Of a stretch of DNA of 25,029 nucleotides, positions 6,622-14,654 are shown piece by piece (position 1 is the first letter of the stretch; every line of letters starts with the position of its first letter). The notes beneath the pieces were generated by a model. The model was given only the letters and a program-made list of their open reading frames with translations. It made no database searches and was not told the origin of the DNA. A program made the translations under genes and the position numbers. The stretch is from Gammaproteobacteria bacterium (GTDB lineage Bacteria; Pseudomonadota; Gammaproteobacteria; Pseudomonadales; Azotimanducaceae_A). The DNA is taken from the NCBI GenBank assembly GCA_012960755.1, contig DUAT01000012.1, forward strand, positions 98,017 to 123,045. Reading direction: 5' to 3'.

Positions 6622-8217
6622 TTAGATCTGACGGTCGCGACCTTCCCAATAAGGTGCCCTGACCAGGCGCCGCTGAATTTTCCCTGACGGCAGACGCGGT
6701 AAATCATCGACAAAATCAATAGTCTTGGGCGCTTTAAATGCTGGCATTTGTTCCCGCACAAAAGCAATAAGATCCGCCACCATTTGATCATTGGCGTCAA
6801 TACCTGACTCGAGTTCAATAATCGACTTGACCTCCTCACCCCACTCCTCGCTGGGAATACCGACCGTACAGACATCCGCCACGGCCGGGTGTTTTAACAG
6901 CACGTCATCGGTTTCCTGGGGGTAGATATTGACGCCACCGGAGATAATAGTTTCGGCACTGCGGCCGGTAAGGAAGAGGTATCCGTCTTCATCGAAATAA
7001 CCCATATCGCCGAGCGTAAAGTAGTCGCCCATGTAACTGTTTGCTGTCTTGTCTTCGTCTTTGTAGTACTCGAACCGCAGTGCCGGTGCCTTAAAGTAAA
7101 TGGTTCCGATCTCACCGGTTGCTTTTTCCTTACCATCATCATCACAAATTTTATTGTCGGCTCCTTCCGGTGCCTTGCCGACAGTGCCGGGTTTGGTCAG
7201 CCACTCTTCCGGGCCGACAAAAAACCCGCCACCACCCTCGGTGGCGGCATAGTATTCGTAGATAACCGGGCCCAACCAATCCATCATGTTTTGTTTGACA
7301 TGCACCGGACATGGTGCTGCTCCATGCACTGTGTAACGTAGTGAACCTAGCTCATACTTTTCCCGCACTTCTTCCGGCAAGGCCAGCAAACGATGGAACA
7401 TCGTCGCGACCATGTGAGTATGGGTAATCTGATATTTCTCAACCAGCCTTAAGGTTTCTTCTGCATCCCATTTATCCATGAGCACCACGCCAACACCTGC
7501 GGCAATCGGTGCAACAATATTGAATACCAACGGAGCAGCATGGTACGCCGGACCGGTACATAGTGTGCAGTCGGTATCGGGGTTAAAAGCGGCTGCTGAT
7601 TCTCCGCGGGTAATTGTCGCACTGCCTGCTGTTGCGGCAACCGCCACCGGGACAACCCTTTCCCGATAGACTCCTTTGGGTCGACCGGTGGTTCCTGAGG
7701 TGTAAAGCATCTGGGTGCCTATTTCTGCTTCGTCAATATTGCTGCTGTCCTGGTTAGAAACAGTTTCGGTATAGTCATCGAATCCGTCGATCTCCCCACC
7801 CACTGCGAGTGAGATAAGTAATTGTTCTGAATTATGTGACACCGCTTCAATTGCAGGTGCCGAGCACTTTATATCTGCAATGAATGCCTTGGCTTCACAA
7901 TTACCGACAATATAAGACGCATTATCACCGGTGAGATGCCAGTTTATTGGCGTTACTCTATAACCAGCTCGCATACAGGCATAGTAGACTTCGAGGAATT
8001 CCGGGCGGTTTACCAACAACATCGCAACGCCATCGTCAGGCTTTAACCCCGCACTTCTTAAAACCCTTGCAAGCTGATTCGCACGCGAATTGAGATCTGC
8101 GAATGTTCTCTCGCCATACTGCGATGTGACGGCCATCTTATCCGGACGCTCCTGGGCGTGAAACGCCAGGGTCATGCCTGTTACTGTTGCGGCTTCGATC
8201 GTCAGATCTGCACTCAT
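6622..8217 (-). CDS. AMP-forming acyl-CoA synthetase (acyl-CoA ligase)
   Basis: This ANL-superfamily adenylate-forming enzyme activates a carboxylic acid to its acyl-AMP and then to the CoA thioester. The P-loop-like motif A3 is YTSGTTGRPKG (172-182, counting from the chosen start). Further motifs are YAATEGGG (A5), the LTGRSAETIISGGVNIYPQ hinge (A8) and PSGKIQRR with the catalytic lysine near the C terminus (A10). The chosen ATG at 8217 gives 531 residues and has AGGTGA 4 nt upstream; a GTG at 8232 in the same frame is less likely. There is no signal peptide. It is divergent from an acyl-CoA dehydrogenase, 90 bp apart, implying successive steps of one acid's breakdown: activation, then alpha-beta oxidation. 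The substrate (fatty, aromatic or terpenoid acid) is not determinable from sequence. Confidence 0.92.
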   Translation of the reverse strand: MSADLTIEAATVTGMTLAFHAQERPDKMAVTSQYGERTFADLNSRANQLARVLRSAGLKPDDGVAMLLVNRPEFLEVYYACMRAGYRVTPINWHLTGDNASYIVGNCEAKAFIADIKCSAPAIEAVSHNSEQLLISLAVGGEIDGFDDYTETVSNQDSSNIDEAEIGTQMLYTSGTTGRPKGVYRERVVPVAVAATAGSATITRGESAAAFNPDTDCTLCTGPAYHAAPLVFNIVAPIAAGVGVVLMDKWDAEETLRLVEKYQITHTHMVATMFHRLLALPEEVREKYELGSLRYTVHGAAPCPVHVKQNMMDWLGPVIYEYYAATEGGGGFFVGPEEWLTKPGTVGKAPEGADNKICDDDGKEKATGEIGTIYFKAPALRFEYYKDEDKTANSYMGDYFTLGDMGYFDEDGYLFLTGRSAETIISGGVNIYPQETDDVLLKHPAVADVCTVGIPSEEWGEEVKSIIELESGIDANDQMVADLIAFVREQMPAFKAPKTIDFVDDLPRLPSGKIQRRLVRAPYWEGRDRQI

Positions 8218-8248
8218 ATTTTCACCTATCACAACTTCTTATATTGCT

Positions 8249-8270
8249 TGCACTGGTAAATTAGAGTGCA
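8249..8270. promoter_or_regulatory. Inverted repeat TGCACT-n10-AGTGCA in the shared promoter region
   Basis: Perfect 6-bp arms (8249-8254 and 8265-8270) flank a 10-bp AT-rich spacer, in the 90-bp gap between the divergent acyl-CoA synthetase and acyl-CoA dehydrogenase genes. Position and symmetry suit an operator for a dimeric repressor of the TetR or GntR type that controls both genes. The regulator itself is not in the window. Confidence 0.45.
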
Positions 8271-8307
8271 TTATCTTTAAGTCCAGCGCAAGCACAAGGG
8301 GTCTCAC

Positions 8308-9513
8308 ATGTTTTTTGGTCTATCTGATCGAGTCGCTCCCATATTGTCTAAGTTGCGGATCTTTATTAACGAAATCGTTATTCCTAATGAAGCCCGTTAC
8401 CTGGAAGAGCTCTCTCACAACCGATGGCAACAGCCAACTGTGATGGAAAGCATGAAGCAACGGGCAAAAGACGAAAGTCTCTTTAACCTGTTCCTGAACA
8501 GTAAAACCCAGGCATTCAACCAGGTCGAGTATGCGCATTTGGCGGAGCTAATGGGCCGCACCGAGATGGCCGCTGAAGTTTTCAATTGCGCCTCACCGGA
8601 TACAGGCAATATGGAAGTCCTTGCGCGGTTTGGCAGCAAAACCCAGCAGGAGACCTGGTTGGCGCCATTGTTGAGCGGCGAAATCCGTTCTGGCTTTGCC
8701 ATGACAGAACCCGATGTTGCCTCGTCGGATCTGACCAATATTGCCTCAAGCGCCAGGCTGGATGGCGATCACTGGATAGTCGACGGGGAAAAGTCCTGGG
8801 TATCCGGGGCTGGTGATGCAAACTGCAAGCTATTGGTTGTCATGTGCGTAACCAACCCGGATGGGGCGCTCGACAAACGCCAGTCCACCATTATTGTACC
8901 GATGGCGACAGAAGGCGTGGAAATCACCCGCATGGTTTCGGTGTTTGGATATGATGACGCACCCCACGGCCACGCCCAGATCCGGTTCAATAAGGTCCGA
9001 GTACCGCGACAGAACATTATTGGAAAACCTGGCCAGGGTTTTGAGATCGCCCAGGGTCGCCTCGGCTCCGGTCGAATCCATCACTGTATGCGAAGTATTG
9101 GTGCCGCTGAACGCGCCCTCGAACTCATGGTAAAACGGTCCACGACCCGGTATGCGTTCGGTAAACCCTTGTCTGAACTGGGTGGCAATGTTGACGTCAT
9201 CGCAAATTCGAGAATAGAAATTGAGATGAGTCGACTGATGGCGCTGAAAGCCGCCTACCAGCTCGATACCGTGGGACTTGAGAAATCGCTCAATGATATC
9301 GCCCAAATGAAGGTCGCTGTACCTAACATGACCCTAAATGTGATTGACCGCGCAATTCAAATGTTTGGTGGCATGGGCGTGTCTGAAGATACACCACTGG
9401 CGAAAATGTGGGCCGCTCACCGGGCATTGAGGCTCTCGGACGGACCCGATGAAGTTCATCGGGAGATGATTTCAAGACACGAAATGGGCAAGTTTACCAA
9501 CACCTATGTTTAG
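8308..9513 (+). CDS. Acyl-CoA dehydrogenase, ACAD10/11-like
   Basis: This 401-residue FAD enzyme oxidises acyl-CoA to 2-enoyl-CoA and passes electrons to ETF. Family signatures are MTEPDVASSD (132-141, FAD/substrate loop), GRLGSGRIHHCMR (near 250-262), RYAFGKPL, MFGGMGVSEDTPLA and GPDEVHR (379-385). The RIHHCMR and PDVASSD forms are those of the ACAD10/11 branch, whose members accept long or branched acyl-CoAs and include 4-hydroxyacid-linked routes. AAGGGG ends 7 nt before the ATG. The first methionine gives the expected length. The TAG stop overlaps the convergent YedK gene stop by 4 bp. It is paired with the divergent acyl-CoA synthetase. Confidence 0.93.
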   Translation: MFFGLSDRVAPILSKLRIFINEIVIPNEARYLEELSHNRWQQPTVMESMKQRAKDESLFNLFLNSKTQAFNQVEYAHLAELMGRTEMAAEVFNCASPDTGNMEVLARFGSKTQQETWLAPLLSGEIRSGFAMTEPDVASSDLTNIASSARLDGDHWIVDGEKSWVSGAGDANCKLLVVMCVTNPDGALDKRQSTIIVPMATEGVEITRMVSVFGYDDAPHGHAQIRFNKVRVPRQNIIGKPGQGFEIAQGRLGSGRIHHCMRSIGAAERALELMVKRSTTRYAFGKPLSELGGNVDVIANSRIEIEMSRLMALKAAYQLDTVGLEKSLNDIAQMKVAVPNMTLNVIDRAIQMFGGMGVSEDTPLAKMWAAHRALRLSDGPDEVHREMISRHEMGKFTNTYV

Positions 9514-10199
9514 TGAACGATGCGGGTCTCCCCCAGAGGTTCTATACAACGTTCGTCCTTATTGCGGGAATTTCCGACATAACTGGATACCGGGGTGATC
9601 GACAGTGGCATACGTAGTGTTGGCGTTAACAGCTCCGCCAGATCCTCACTCGAAGCATCTGGGCTTAACCAGGATTGAATCTCATTGCGACTCAAGTGAA
9701 TCGGCAGTCGCCCATGAATATCTTTCATCGAATCAGGTGCCGCACCGGTGATGATCGTGCAACTTTCAATCACCTGATCATCTCTTTTCCAGCGATCCCA
9801 TAAACCGGCAAATGCGAAACCGTCTTCTCCCTGGGGTTGGATATGGTTCGGCACTTTGACATTGCCCTCTTTCGTCCATTCGTAATAACCCGATGCGGGG
9901 ACAATACAGCGTCGACGCTGAAATGGCTCTCGAAAGGCTCGACTTTTATTCAATGTCTCGGATTTGGCATTGAACATGGTGTATTTGGTTGAAGGTTTTT
10001 CAGACCAAAAGGGTACAAGCCACCAGCGCATCTCTCGCAAGTCCCAGCTGCCGGACCCGGACTTCAGTAACACCGGTACCGATTCTGTTGGCGCGATATT
10101 GTATTGCGTTTCCAGTTTGAATGACCCCAGTTCCCCGTTAACAATGTGCATTATAAACCGGGTCAGGGGATCAGAAATAATGTTGTAGCGTCCACACAC
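9510..10199 (-). CDS. YedK/HMCES-type protein (SRAP domain), abasic-site DNA-protein crosslinker
   Basis: SRAP-domain proteins shield abasic sites in single-stranded DNA by forming a thiazolidine crosslink through Cys2. The product begins M-C-G-R-Y-N, so Cys2 becomes the N-terminal residue after methionine removal. Other active-site residues match E. coli YedK: N77 in FNAKSETL, E107 in PASGYYEW and H162 in DIHGRLP. The length of 229 residues is normal. The start is GTG at 10199; the Cys2 requirement fixes it, with AAGGAA about 10 nt upstream, overlapping the stop of the preceding gene. It lies 16 bp downstream of the aldo/keto reductase gene, so the two are probably cotranscribed. Confidence 0.93.
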   Translation of the reverse strand: MCGRYNIISDPLTRFIMHIVNGELGSFKLETQYNIAPTESVPVLLKSGSGSWDLREMRWWLVPFWSEKPSTKYTMFNAKSETLNKSRAFREPFQRRRCIVPASGYYEWTKEGNVKVPNHIQPQGEDGFAFAGLWDRWKRDDQVIESCTIITGAAPDSMKDIHGRLPIHLSRNEIQSWLSPDASSEDLAELLTPTLRMPLSITPVSSYVGNSRNKDERCIEPLGETRIVH

Positions 10200-10215
10200 T
10201 TATCACTGGTTCCTT

Positions 10216-11181
10216 TTAAGTTGATTCCCGCTTTTGGCTGGGAAGTCGCTGGGAAATCTCTGCAACATTCGCCATCTCTTCATCCGTGAGTCGCCAGGAC
10301 GCGGCAGCCGCGTTCTGGTTCACCTGTTCTGGAGAAGTTGCACCGGCTATTACGCTCGATATACAGGGTTTGCTCGCCAGCCAGCTCATTGCCAGCTCCA
10401 GGATAGTATGGCCTCTTGCAGTCGAAAACTCGATCAGTGCCTCAAGGATGTCGAAATTCTTATCTGCCATCGCGGCGCTGGCACGATCACCCATCCCCGC
10501 CAATCGGGTGCCGTTTGCAGGCTCAACACCGCGGCGATACTTACCCGTTAGCATGCCACTGGCAAGAGGGAAATATGGCAGTATACCAATATCATATTGC
10601 TCGCAAACGGGAATCACCTCTTTCTCCAGACGTCGATCCAGTAAACTATAGAGATTCTGGGCTGTAACGAACCTGTTCAGGCTGTTCGAATTGGCTGTCT
10701 CCTGGGCTGATGTGATCTGCCCGGGGTTAAAATTCGAATGACCGATGTAGCGAACTTTCCCATCCCTGACCAGGTCATCCAGTGCTCCCAGGGTCTCCTC
10801 GATCGGCGTCGACGAATCAGGAATATGCTGCTGATACAGGTCAATATAGTCTGTACCCAGGCGTTCCAGGCTGGCGTCGACCGCCTGCATGATGTATCGA
10901 CGGGACGCACCTTTCATGTCTTCTCCCATCGCATTGGCATACTTGGTGGCAATGATGATTTTTGATCTATCAAAGCCTTTGATCGCCTGACCCAGAAACT
11001 GCTCCGACAAACCCCTGGGACCGTATACATCGGCGGTATCGAAGAAATTAATGTCGTTGTCGAGCGCGGTGGTGACAACGCTCTTTGTCTGGCTTTCAGA
11101 ACAGCGGCGGCCAAAATTATTGCAGCCTATACCGACTACTGACACTTTGAGATCAGTGTTACCCAGGTTTCTGTATTCCAT
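10216..11181 (-). CDS. Aldo/keto reductase
   Basis: The 321-residue TIM-barrel, NADPH-dependent oxidoreductase of the AKR superfamily shows the full catalytic tetrad: D48 in FFDTADVYG, Y53 in the same motif, K80 in IIIATKYA and H119 in LYQQHIPD. Typical AKR signatures also include KVRYIGHSN and the C-terminal cofactor loop around SSVIAGATSPEQVNQN. The closest type is the YghZ/IolS-like group that reduces small aldehydes and ketones; the real substrate is unknown. There is no signal peptide. The upstream ribosome binding site is weak. It is the first gene of a probable two-gene unit with the YedK protein and is divergent from the carbamoyltransferase (205-bp gap to its chosen start). Confidence 0.92.
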   Translation of the reverse strand: MEYRNLGNTDLKVSVVGIGCNNFGRRCSESQTKSVVTTALDNDINFFDTADVYGPRGLSEQFLGQAIKGFDRSKIIIATKYANAMGEDMKGASRRYIMQAVDASLERLGTDYIDLYQQHIPDSSTPIEETLGALDDLVRDGKVRYIGHSNFNPGQITSAQETANSNSLNRFVTAQNLYSLLDRRLEKEVIPVCEQYDIGILPYFPLASGMLTGKYRRGVEPANGTRLAGMGDRASAAMADKNFDILEALIEFSTARGHTILELAMSWLASKPCISSVIAGATSPEQVNQNAAAASWRLTDEEMANVAEISQRLPSQKREST

Positions 11182-11304
11182 TTAACCGTGTCCCATTTTA
11201 ACTGTATTGCATACGAGGCCCGATGCGTATCCCTCAGGTTAAATCCAATCGCCTCAATATGTAAAGTCAGCTGTACAAATCAGCATCAATCAGGTAATTT
11301 GCGC

Positions 11305-11375
11305 GCTTCGCTTGTGGATATTCAAAATGAAGCCCCGCGTACTTATCGTTTATGACGCGCTGGTCTTTTTTTTTT
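11305..11375 (+). promoter_or_regulatory. Possible transcription attenuator ahead of the carbamoyltransferase
   Basis: CGCGT (11336-11340) can pair with ACGCG (11355-11359), followed six bases later by a run of ten T (11366-11375), in terminator-like order. An alternative stem, GCTTC (11305-11309) with GAAGC (11329-11333), lies next to the first arm and could compete. The stems are only 5 bp, so this is weak. The T tract ends 11 bp before the chosen start codon. Confidence 0.3.
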
Positions 11376-11386
11376 GGATCGGAAAA

Positions 11387-12313
11387 ATGAGACATATACC
11401 AAGCCTTAAAGACTTCTCGGCGGAAGAGATCAACGAAATACTGCGTAAATCTGCCGAGATAAAAGCGAACCCCGAAGACTTCTACAATGCCCTGCATCGA
11501 CAATCCCTGGCGATGCTGTTCCAGAAAACCAGCACTCGAACACGGGTCTCTTTCGAAGCGGCCATGACTGAACTGGGTGGTCATGCCATCTATATCGATT
11601 GGTCGACCTCTAATTTTGTTTTGTCCGGTCTCGAGCATGAAACGCAATACCTGTCCCGTAATGTGGCATGCATTATGGCGCGACTGATGCACCATAGTGA
11701 CCTGCTAAAGATTATCTCAGCGAGTCAGGTACCGGTGATTAACGGCTGCTGTGAGATCTTCCATCCGTGTCAGGCATTAACCGATGTGTTAACAATGAGT
11801 GAGCATTACGACGGAGATTTAAGCGAGGCGCACCTGGCATACGTTGGCGTTCAAAACAACGTATCAAATTCACTGACGGTTATCTGTGACAAATTAGGTA
11901 TCCAACTCACACTCGCAACCCCAGAACAGCAGGACAATGGCGAGAGCCTCGACGCGGATGTCCAGGCGATTATTTCGAGCTCAGCCAAAATCAACCATAC
12001 CACTGATCCCAGGGCCGCTGTCCAGGACGCTGACTTTGTCTATACCGATACCTGGATTGATATGCAGTATTTCAACAATCTGGATCACAAGGACGAAAAC
12101 GAAGCCAAGTTGAAACAGATGATGCCATACCAGCTCAACAAAACGTTGTTAAAAGGAATTGACTGCAAGGTAATGCACGACATGCCGATCCATGACGGCT
12201 TCGAAATATCTGCAGAGTTAACCCGGGATCCCCGGGCAATTATCTATCCCCAGTCTGAAAACAGAATGCACGCCCAGAAAGGGCTGTTGTGGTGGCTGCT
12301 GGCCCGGGACTAG
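11387..12313 (+). CDS. Ornithine-type carbamoyltransferase with an altered substrate motif
   Basis: Carbamoyltransferases move the carbamoyl group of carbamoyl phosphate to an amine. Counting from the chosen start (308 residues), the carbamoyl-phosphate site S49-T-R-T-R53 and FHPCQALTD (125-133) are intact. QNNVSNSL (156-163) matches the OTC 'RNNMANSL' segment and TDTWIDM (220-226) matches 'TDVWVSM'. Where OTCases carry HCLP, this protein has H264-D-M-P267 followed by IHDGFEIS, so the cysteine that contacts ornithine is Asp. A longer reading frame starts at 11312 but would include a phenylalanine run encoded by the T10 tract. ATG at 11387 has GGATCGG just upstream and starts where OTC homology begins. 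No arginine-synthesis neighbours are present, so the acceptor may not be ornithine. Confidence 0.85.
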   Translation: MRHIPSLKDFSAEEINEILRKSAEIKANPEDFYNALHRQSLAMLFQKTSTRTRVSFEAAMTELGGHAIYIDWSTSNFVLSGLEHETQYLSRNVACIMARLMHHSDLLKIISASQVPVINGCCEIFHPCQALTDVLTMSEHYDGDLSEAHLAYVGVQNNVSNSLTVICDKLGIQLTLATPEQQDNGESLDADVQAIISSSAKINHTTDPRAAVQDADFVYTDTWIDMQYFNNLDHKDENEAKLKQMMPYQLNKTLLKGIDCKVMHDMPIHDGFEISAELTRDPRAIIYPQSENRMHAQKGLLWWLLARD

Positions 12314-12323
12314 TGTTGATATG

Positions 12324-12358
12324 CCCGGGACAGTTTACTTATCTATATTCCCGGGTTT
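12324..12358. terminator. Probable bidirectional terminator hairpin
   Basis: CCCGGGA (12324-12330) and TCCCGGG (12349-12355) form a 7-bp GC-rich stem with an 18-nt loop, ending in a short T run. It lies between the convergent carbamoyltransferase and glcF genes. The loop is long and the U tract short, so termination strength is uncertain. Confidence 0.45.
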
Positions 12359-12363
12359 GGCTC

Positions 12364-12385
12364 GGGTTGGGGATGGGTTGCCGGG
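12364..12385 (+). other. G-quadruplex motif next to the glcF stop codon
   Basis: Four G tracts (GGG, GGGG, GGG, GGG) are separated by loops of 2, 2 and 5 bases, which meets the usual G3+N1-7 rule. The motif abuts the glcF stop (12386-12388) and is G-rich on the plus strand, the strand of carbamoyltransferase read-through RNA. A further GGG at 12353-12355 belongs to the adjacent hairpin. Confidence 0.6.
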
Positions 12386-13609
12386 TTAAGGCTCACTGTT
12401 GAGAAGGTTCTTGTGACTGGCAAAAAGTTCAACCCAGTGCATCACGGGTATATTGGCGTTTAACTGAAGCTCCAACTGACAACCTACATTAGCCGTAACT
12501 ATCACATCCGGTGAATTTTTTTCCAGATTTCGCACTTTTCTCCCGATGAGCTCACTGGCTATTTTTGGTTGCAATATCGAGTAGGTGCCTGCAGAACCAC
12601 AGCATAGATGTTTTTCTTCGACTTCAACAAGTTCCGCGCCTGCTGACTTTACAATGGACTCAAGGGCATCGGGCAGCTGTTGTCCATGCTGTAGACTGCA
12701 GGGTGTATGAACTGCAATTTTTATTCCTTTACAGTCAAATTTGAACTGTGCCAGATACTCGCTGACATCCTTCACCTTCTCGGCAATACGCCTGGCTTTT
12801 TCCAGGTACTTGCCTTCATATCTTAGTATTTCGGGATAGTCCTTGATTGTTACCCCACAGCCGCTTGCCGATGAAACGATGCATTCCACGCTATCCAGTT
12901 GATCATATAGCTGATCCACCAGGGACTTGATCCTCACAATTGCCTGTTTGTGTGCAGACAGATGATAGTCAAGTGCACCGCAACAACCTTCTGACTCAAG
13001 GGTTCGAACACCAACATTGTTTTCTGCCAACAGTTGTTCAATGGCGTGATTGACACCCGGTGTCGCTGCTTGTTGCACACACCCTTGCAGCAGTATCACT
13101 TGCCGGAGAAAGTTCTCTGAAGATTTACGACCCTCCACAAAGTCTGTTTTTACGGGAATTTTTTTCGACAGAACCGTAGGCAGTATGGGAGCCAGGAACT
13201 GGCCCAGTCTTAACAACCGTGAAAATAACAGCTGACGGGGAATCACGGTACGAATTACCCAAATCTTGACTCGCCGCAAAAAAGGCGGCGTCACTTTAAC
13301 GGCAACAATTTCACGCCCAATATCGAGCAGCCGCCCATATTGAACACCCGAGGGGCAAGTAGTTTCACAGGACCGACAAGTCAGGCAGCGATCCAAATGG
13401 CTCACGGATCGGGCGGAAATCCTGTCCTTCTCCAGCAGGTTTTTGATCAGGTAAATTCGACCTCGTGGTCCGTCAAGTTCATCACCTAACAGCTGGTAGG
13501 TAGGACAAACCGCATTACAAAATCCGCAGTGAACGCAGTTTCTGAGTATCTCTTCTGCCTCTTTGACTGATTCATTCCCGATTAGGTTTGGATGGATTAT
13601 TGTCTGCAT
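12386..13609 (-). CDS. glcF: Glycolate oxidase iron-sulfur subunit
   Basis: GlcF is the electron-transfer subunit of membrane-associated glycolate oxidase (GlcDEF), which oxidises glycolate to glyoxylate. Two [4Fe-4S] ferredoxin motifs are present: C25-x2-C28-x2-C31-x3-C35-P and C75-x2-C78-x2-C81-x3-C85-P. Two CCG-type cysteine-rich domains follow, with EGCCGALDYH and HLCCGSAGTY. The length of 407 residues equals that of the E. coli protein. Its ATG lies 1 bp beyond the glcE stop, so it is the last gene of the glcD-glcE-glcF operon and probably translationally coupled. A hairpin and a G-quadruplex motif lie just past its stop. Confidence 0.95.
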   Translation of the reverse strand: MQTIIHPNLIGNESVKEAEEILRNCVHCGFCNAVCPTYQLLGDELDGPRGRIYLIKNLLEKDRISARSVSHLDRCLTCRSCETTCPSGVQYGRLLDIGREIVAVKVTPPFLRRVKIWVIRTVIPRQLLFSRLLRLGQFLAPILPTVLSKKIPVKTDFVEGRKSSENFLRQVILLQGCVQQAATPGVNHAIEQLLAENNVGVRTLESEGCCGALDYHLSAHKQAIVRIKSLVDQLYDQLDSVECIVSSASGCGVTIKDYPEILRYEGKYLEKARRIAEKVKDVSEYLAQFKFDCKGIKIAVHTPCSLQHGQQLPDALESIVKSAGAELVEVEEKHLCCGSAGTYSILQPKIASELIGRKVRNLEKNSPDVIVTANVGCQLELQLNANIPVMHWVELFASHKNLLNSEP

Positions 13610-13610
13610 A

Positions 13611-14654
13611 TCAGAAAGAGGCGTACATCTTGTGTGGGTTCAAAATCCCCTTTGGGTCGAATTGCTTTTTCAACCCCTGATGGATCCGCTCTACAGAAGC
13701 CGTTAAAGGCTGGTACTTCTCTTCCGTGCTGTTGCCCTTGATTAAAGTGGCATGGTCATCAGATGACGATTCAGGTCTGGGGTCTTTCGCCGGATTTACC
13801 AGCCAACGTTGCCCTCCCCCCCAGTCGATTAAAACAGCTTCTGCCAGGAAGCTCCGGCAGTTCGGTGCCCCTGAAACTCGCCAGAGTTCCGATGCCGCGT
13901 CAAACAGGGTGAGGGTATCAATCGAATGCCACCATCCGGGATCGACAGTTTCCCCGCCAAAGCTGTCTACTTCTGACTTGACAGATTTCTCGGCGCCAGA
14001 AAACCTGGCGTACAGACGATCCTGGTAAAATGCTGTCGCAGAAACAAGCTGGGAATGGGATGACAATTGCAGCATGCTATCCAATGCTACCGAGGCAGAC
14101 ACAGAAATAGCCCGGGTTTCTTCGACTTCGGGCCTGGGTAATACCTTGAGGCTGACCTCCGTCACGATCCCCAGGCAACCCATCGAACCGACCATCAATC
14201 TTGAAGCATCGTACCCCGCAACGTTTTTAATCACTTGCCCGCCGAAGGACAAATGCTCCCCCATTCCATTTATTACGTCGATCCCGAGCACAAAGTCCCT
14301 GGCGGCACCCGCATAGGGTCGACGCGAACCCGACAGGCCTGTGGAGATTGTGCCCCCAATCGTCGCATCCACAAAACCTGGTGGATCAAACGCCAGCATC
14401 TGATTCTCTGACGCTAGCAAAAGTTTAATTTCCTGAAGTGGGGTACCAGAGCGAACCTGTAGCACTAGCTCCGAGGGGTCATAATCCACGATCCCCGTGA
14501 GACCCTTAATGTCGAGGACCTTCAGGTGATTCAGGTCTCGCCCCAGGAACCCCTTGCTGCCTCCACCTCTGATACATAAGGATTGCCCGGTCAATGCTGC
14601 CCTGTGAACTACTTCTGCAATTTCTGTGAGATCTGCCGTTATTGACCCTGTCAC
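13611..14654 (-). CDS. glcE: Glycolate oxidase FAD-binding subunit GlcE
   Basis: GlcE is the smaller FAD-binding (PCMH-type) subunit of glycolate oxidase. Visible FAD-site motifs are IRGGGSKGFLG (28-38) and DATIGGTISTGLSGSRR, and the C terminus has the family ending FDPKGILNPHKMY. I chose GTG at 14654, whose first base is shared with the last base of the glcD TAG stop (TAGTG overlap); GGAG lies 8 nt upstream. This gives 347 residues, close to the roughly 350 of E. coli GlcE. An ATG at 14723 in the same frame would add 23 residues that read as glcD sequence out of frame, so it is rejected. Confidence 0.93.
   Translation of the reverse strand: MTGSITADLTEIAEVVHRAALTGQSLCIRGGGSKGFLGRDLNHLKVLDIKGLTGIVDYDPSELVLQVRSGTPLQEIKLLLASENQMLAFDPPGFVDATIGGTISTGLSGSRRPYAGAARDFVLGIDVINGMGEHLSFGGQVIKNVAGYDASRLMVGSMGCLGIVTEVSLKVLPRPEVEETRAISVSASVALDSMLQLSSHSQLVSATAFYQDRLYARFSGAEKSVKSEVDSFGGETVDPGWWHSIDTLTLFDAASELWRVSGAPNCRSFLAEAVLIDWGGGQRWLVNPAKDPRPESSSDDHATLIKGNSTEEKYQPLTASVERIHQGLKKQFDPKGILNPHKMYASF

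Noticed and set aside
8218..8232. GTG start at 8232 for the acyl-CoA synthetase
   Set aside because: ATG at 8217 has AGGTGA at proper spacing; the GTG has no comparable site and adds only five residues.
11205..11232. ATACG/CGTAT inverted repeat between the divergent reductase and carbamoyltransferase
   Set aside because: Arms are only 5 bp with a 10-bp spacer and nothing else supports an operator; expected often by chance.
11312..11386. 25-residue N-terminal extension of the carbamoyltransferase
   Set aside because: It contains a phenylalanine run from the T10 tract, no match to the family, and a better ribosome binding site lies ahead of 11387.
11182..11386. ArgR-type ARG box upstream of the carbamoyltransferase
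   Set aside because: A short TATTCA-like segment occurs near 11318-11324, but the paired half-sites do not match the consensus dyad.
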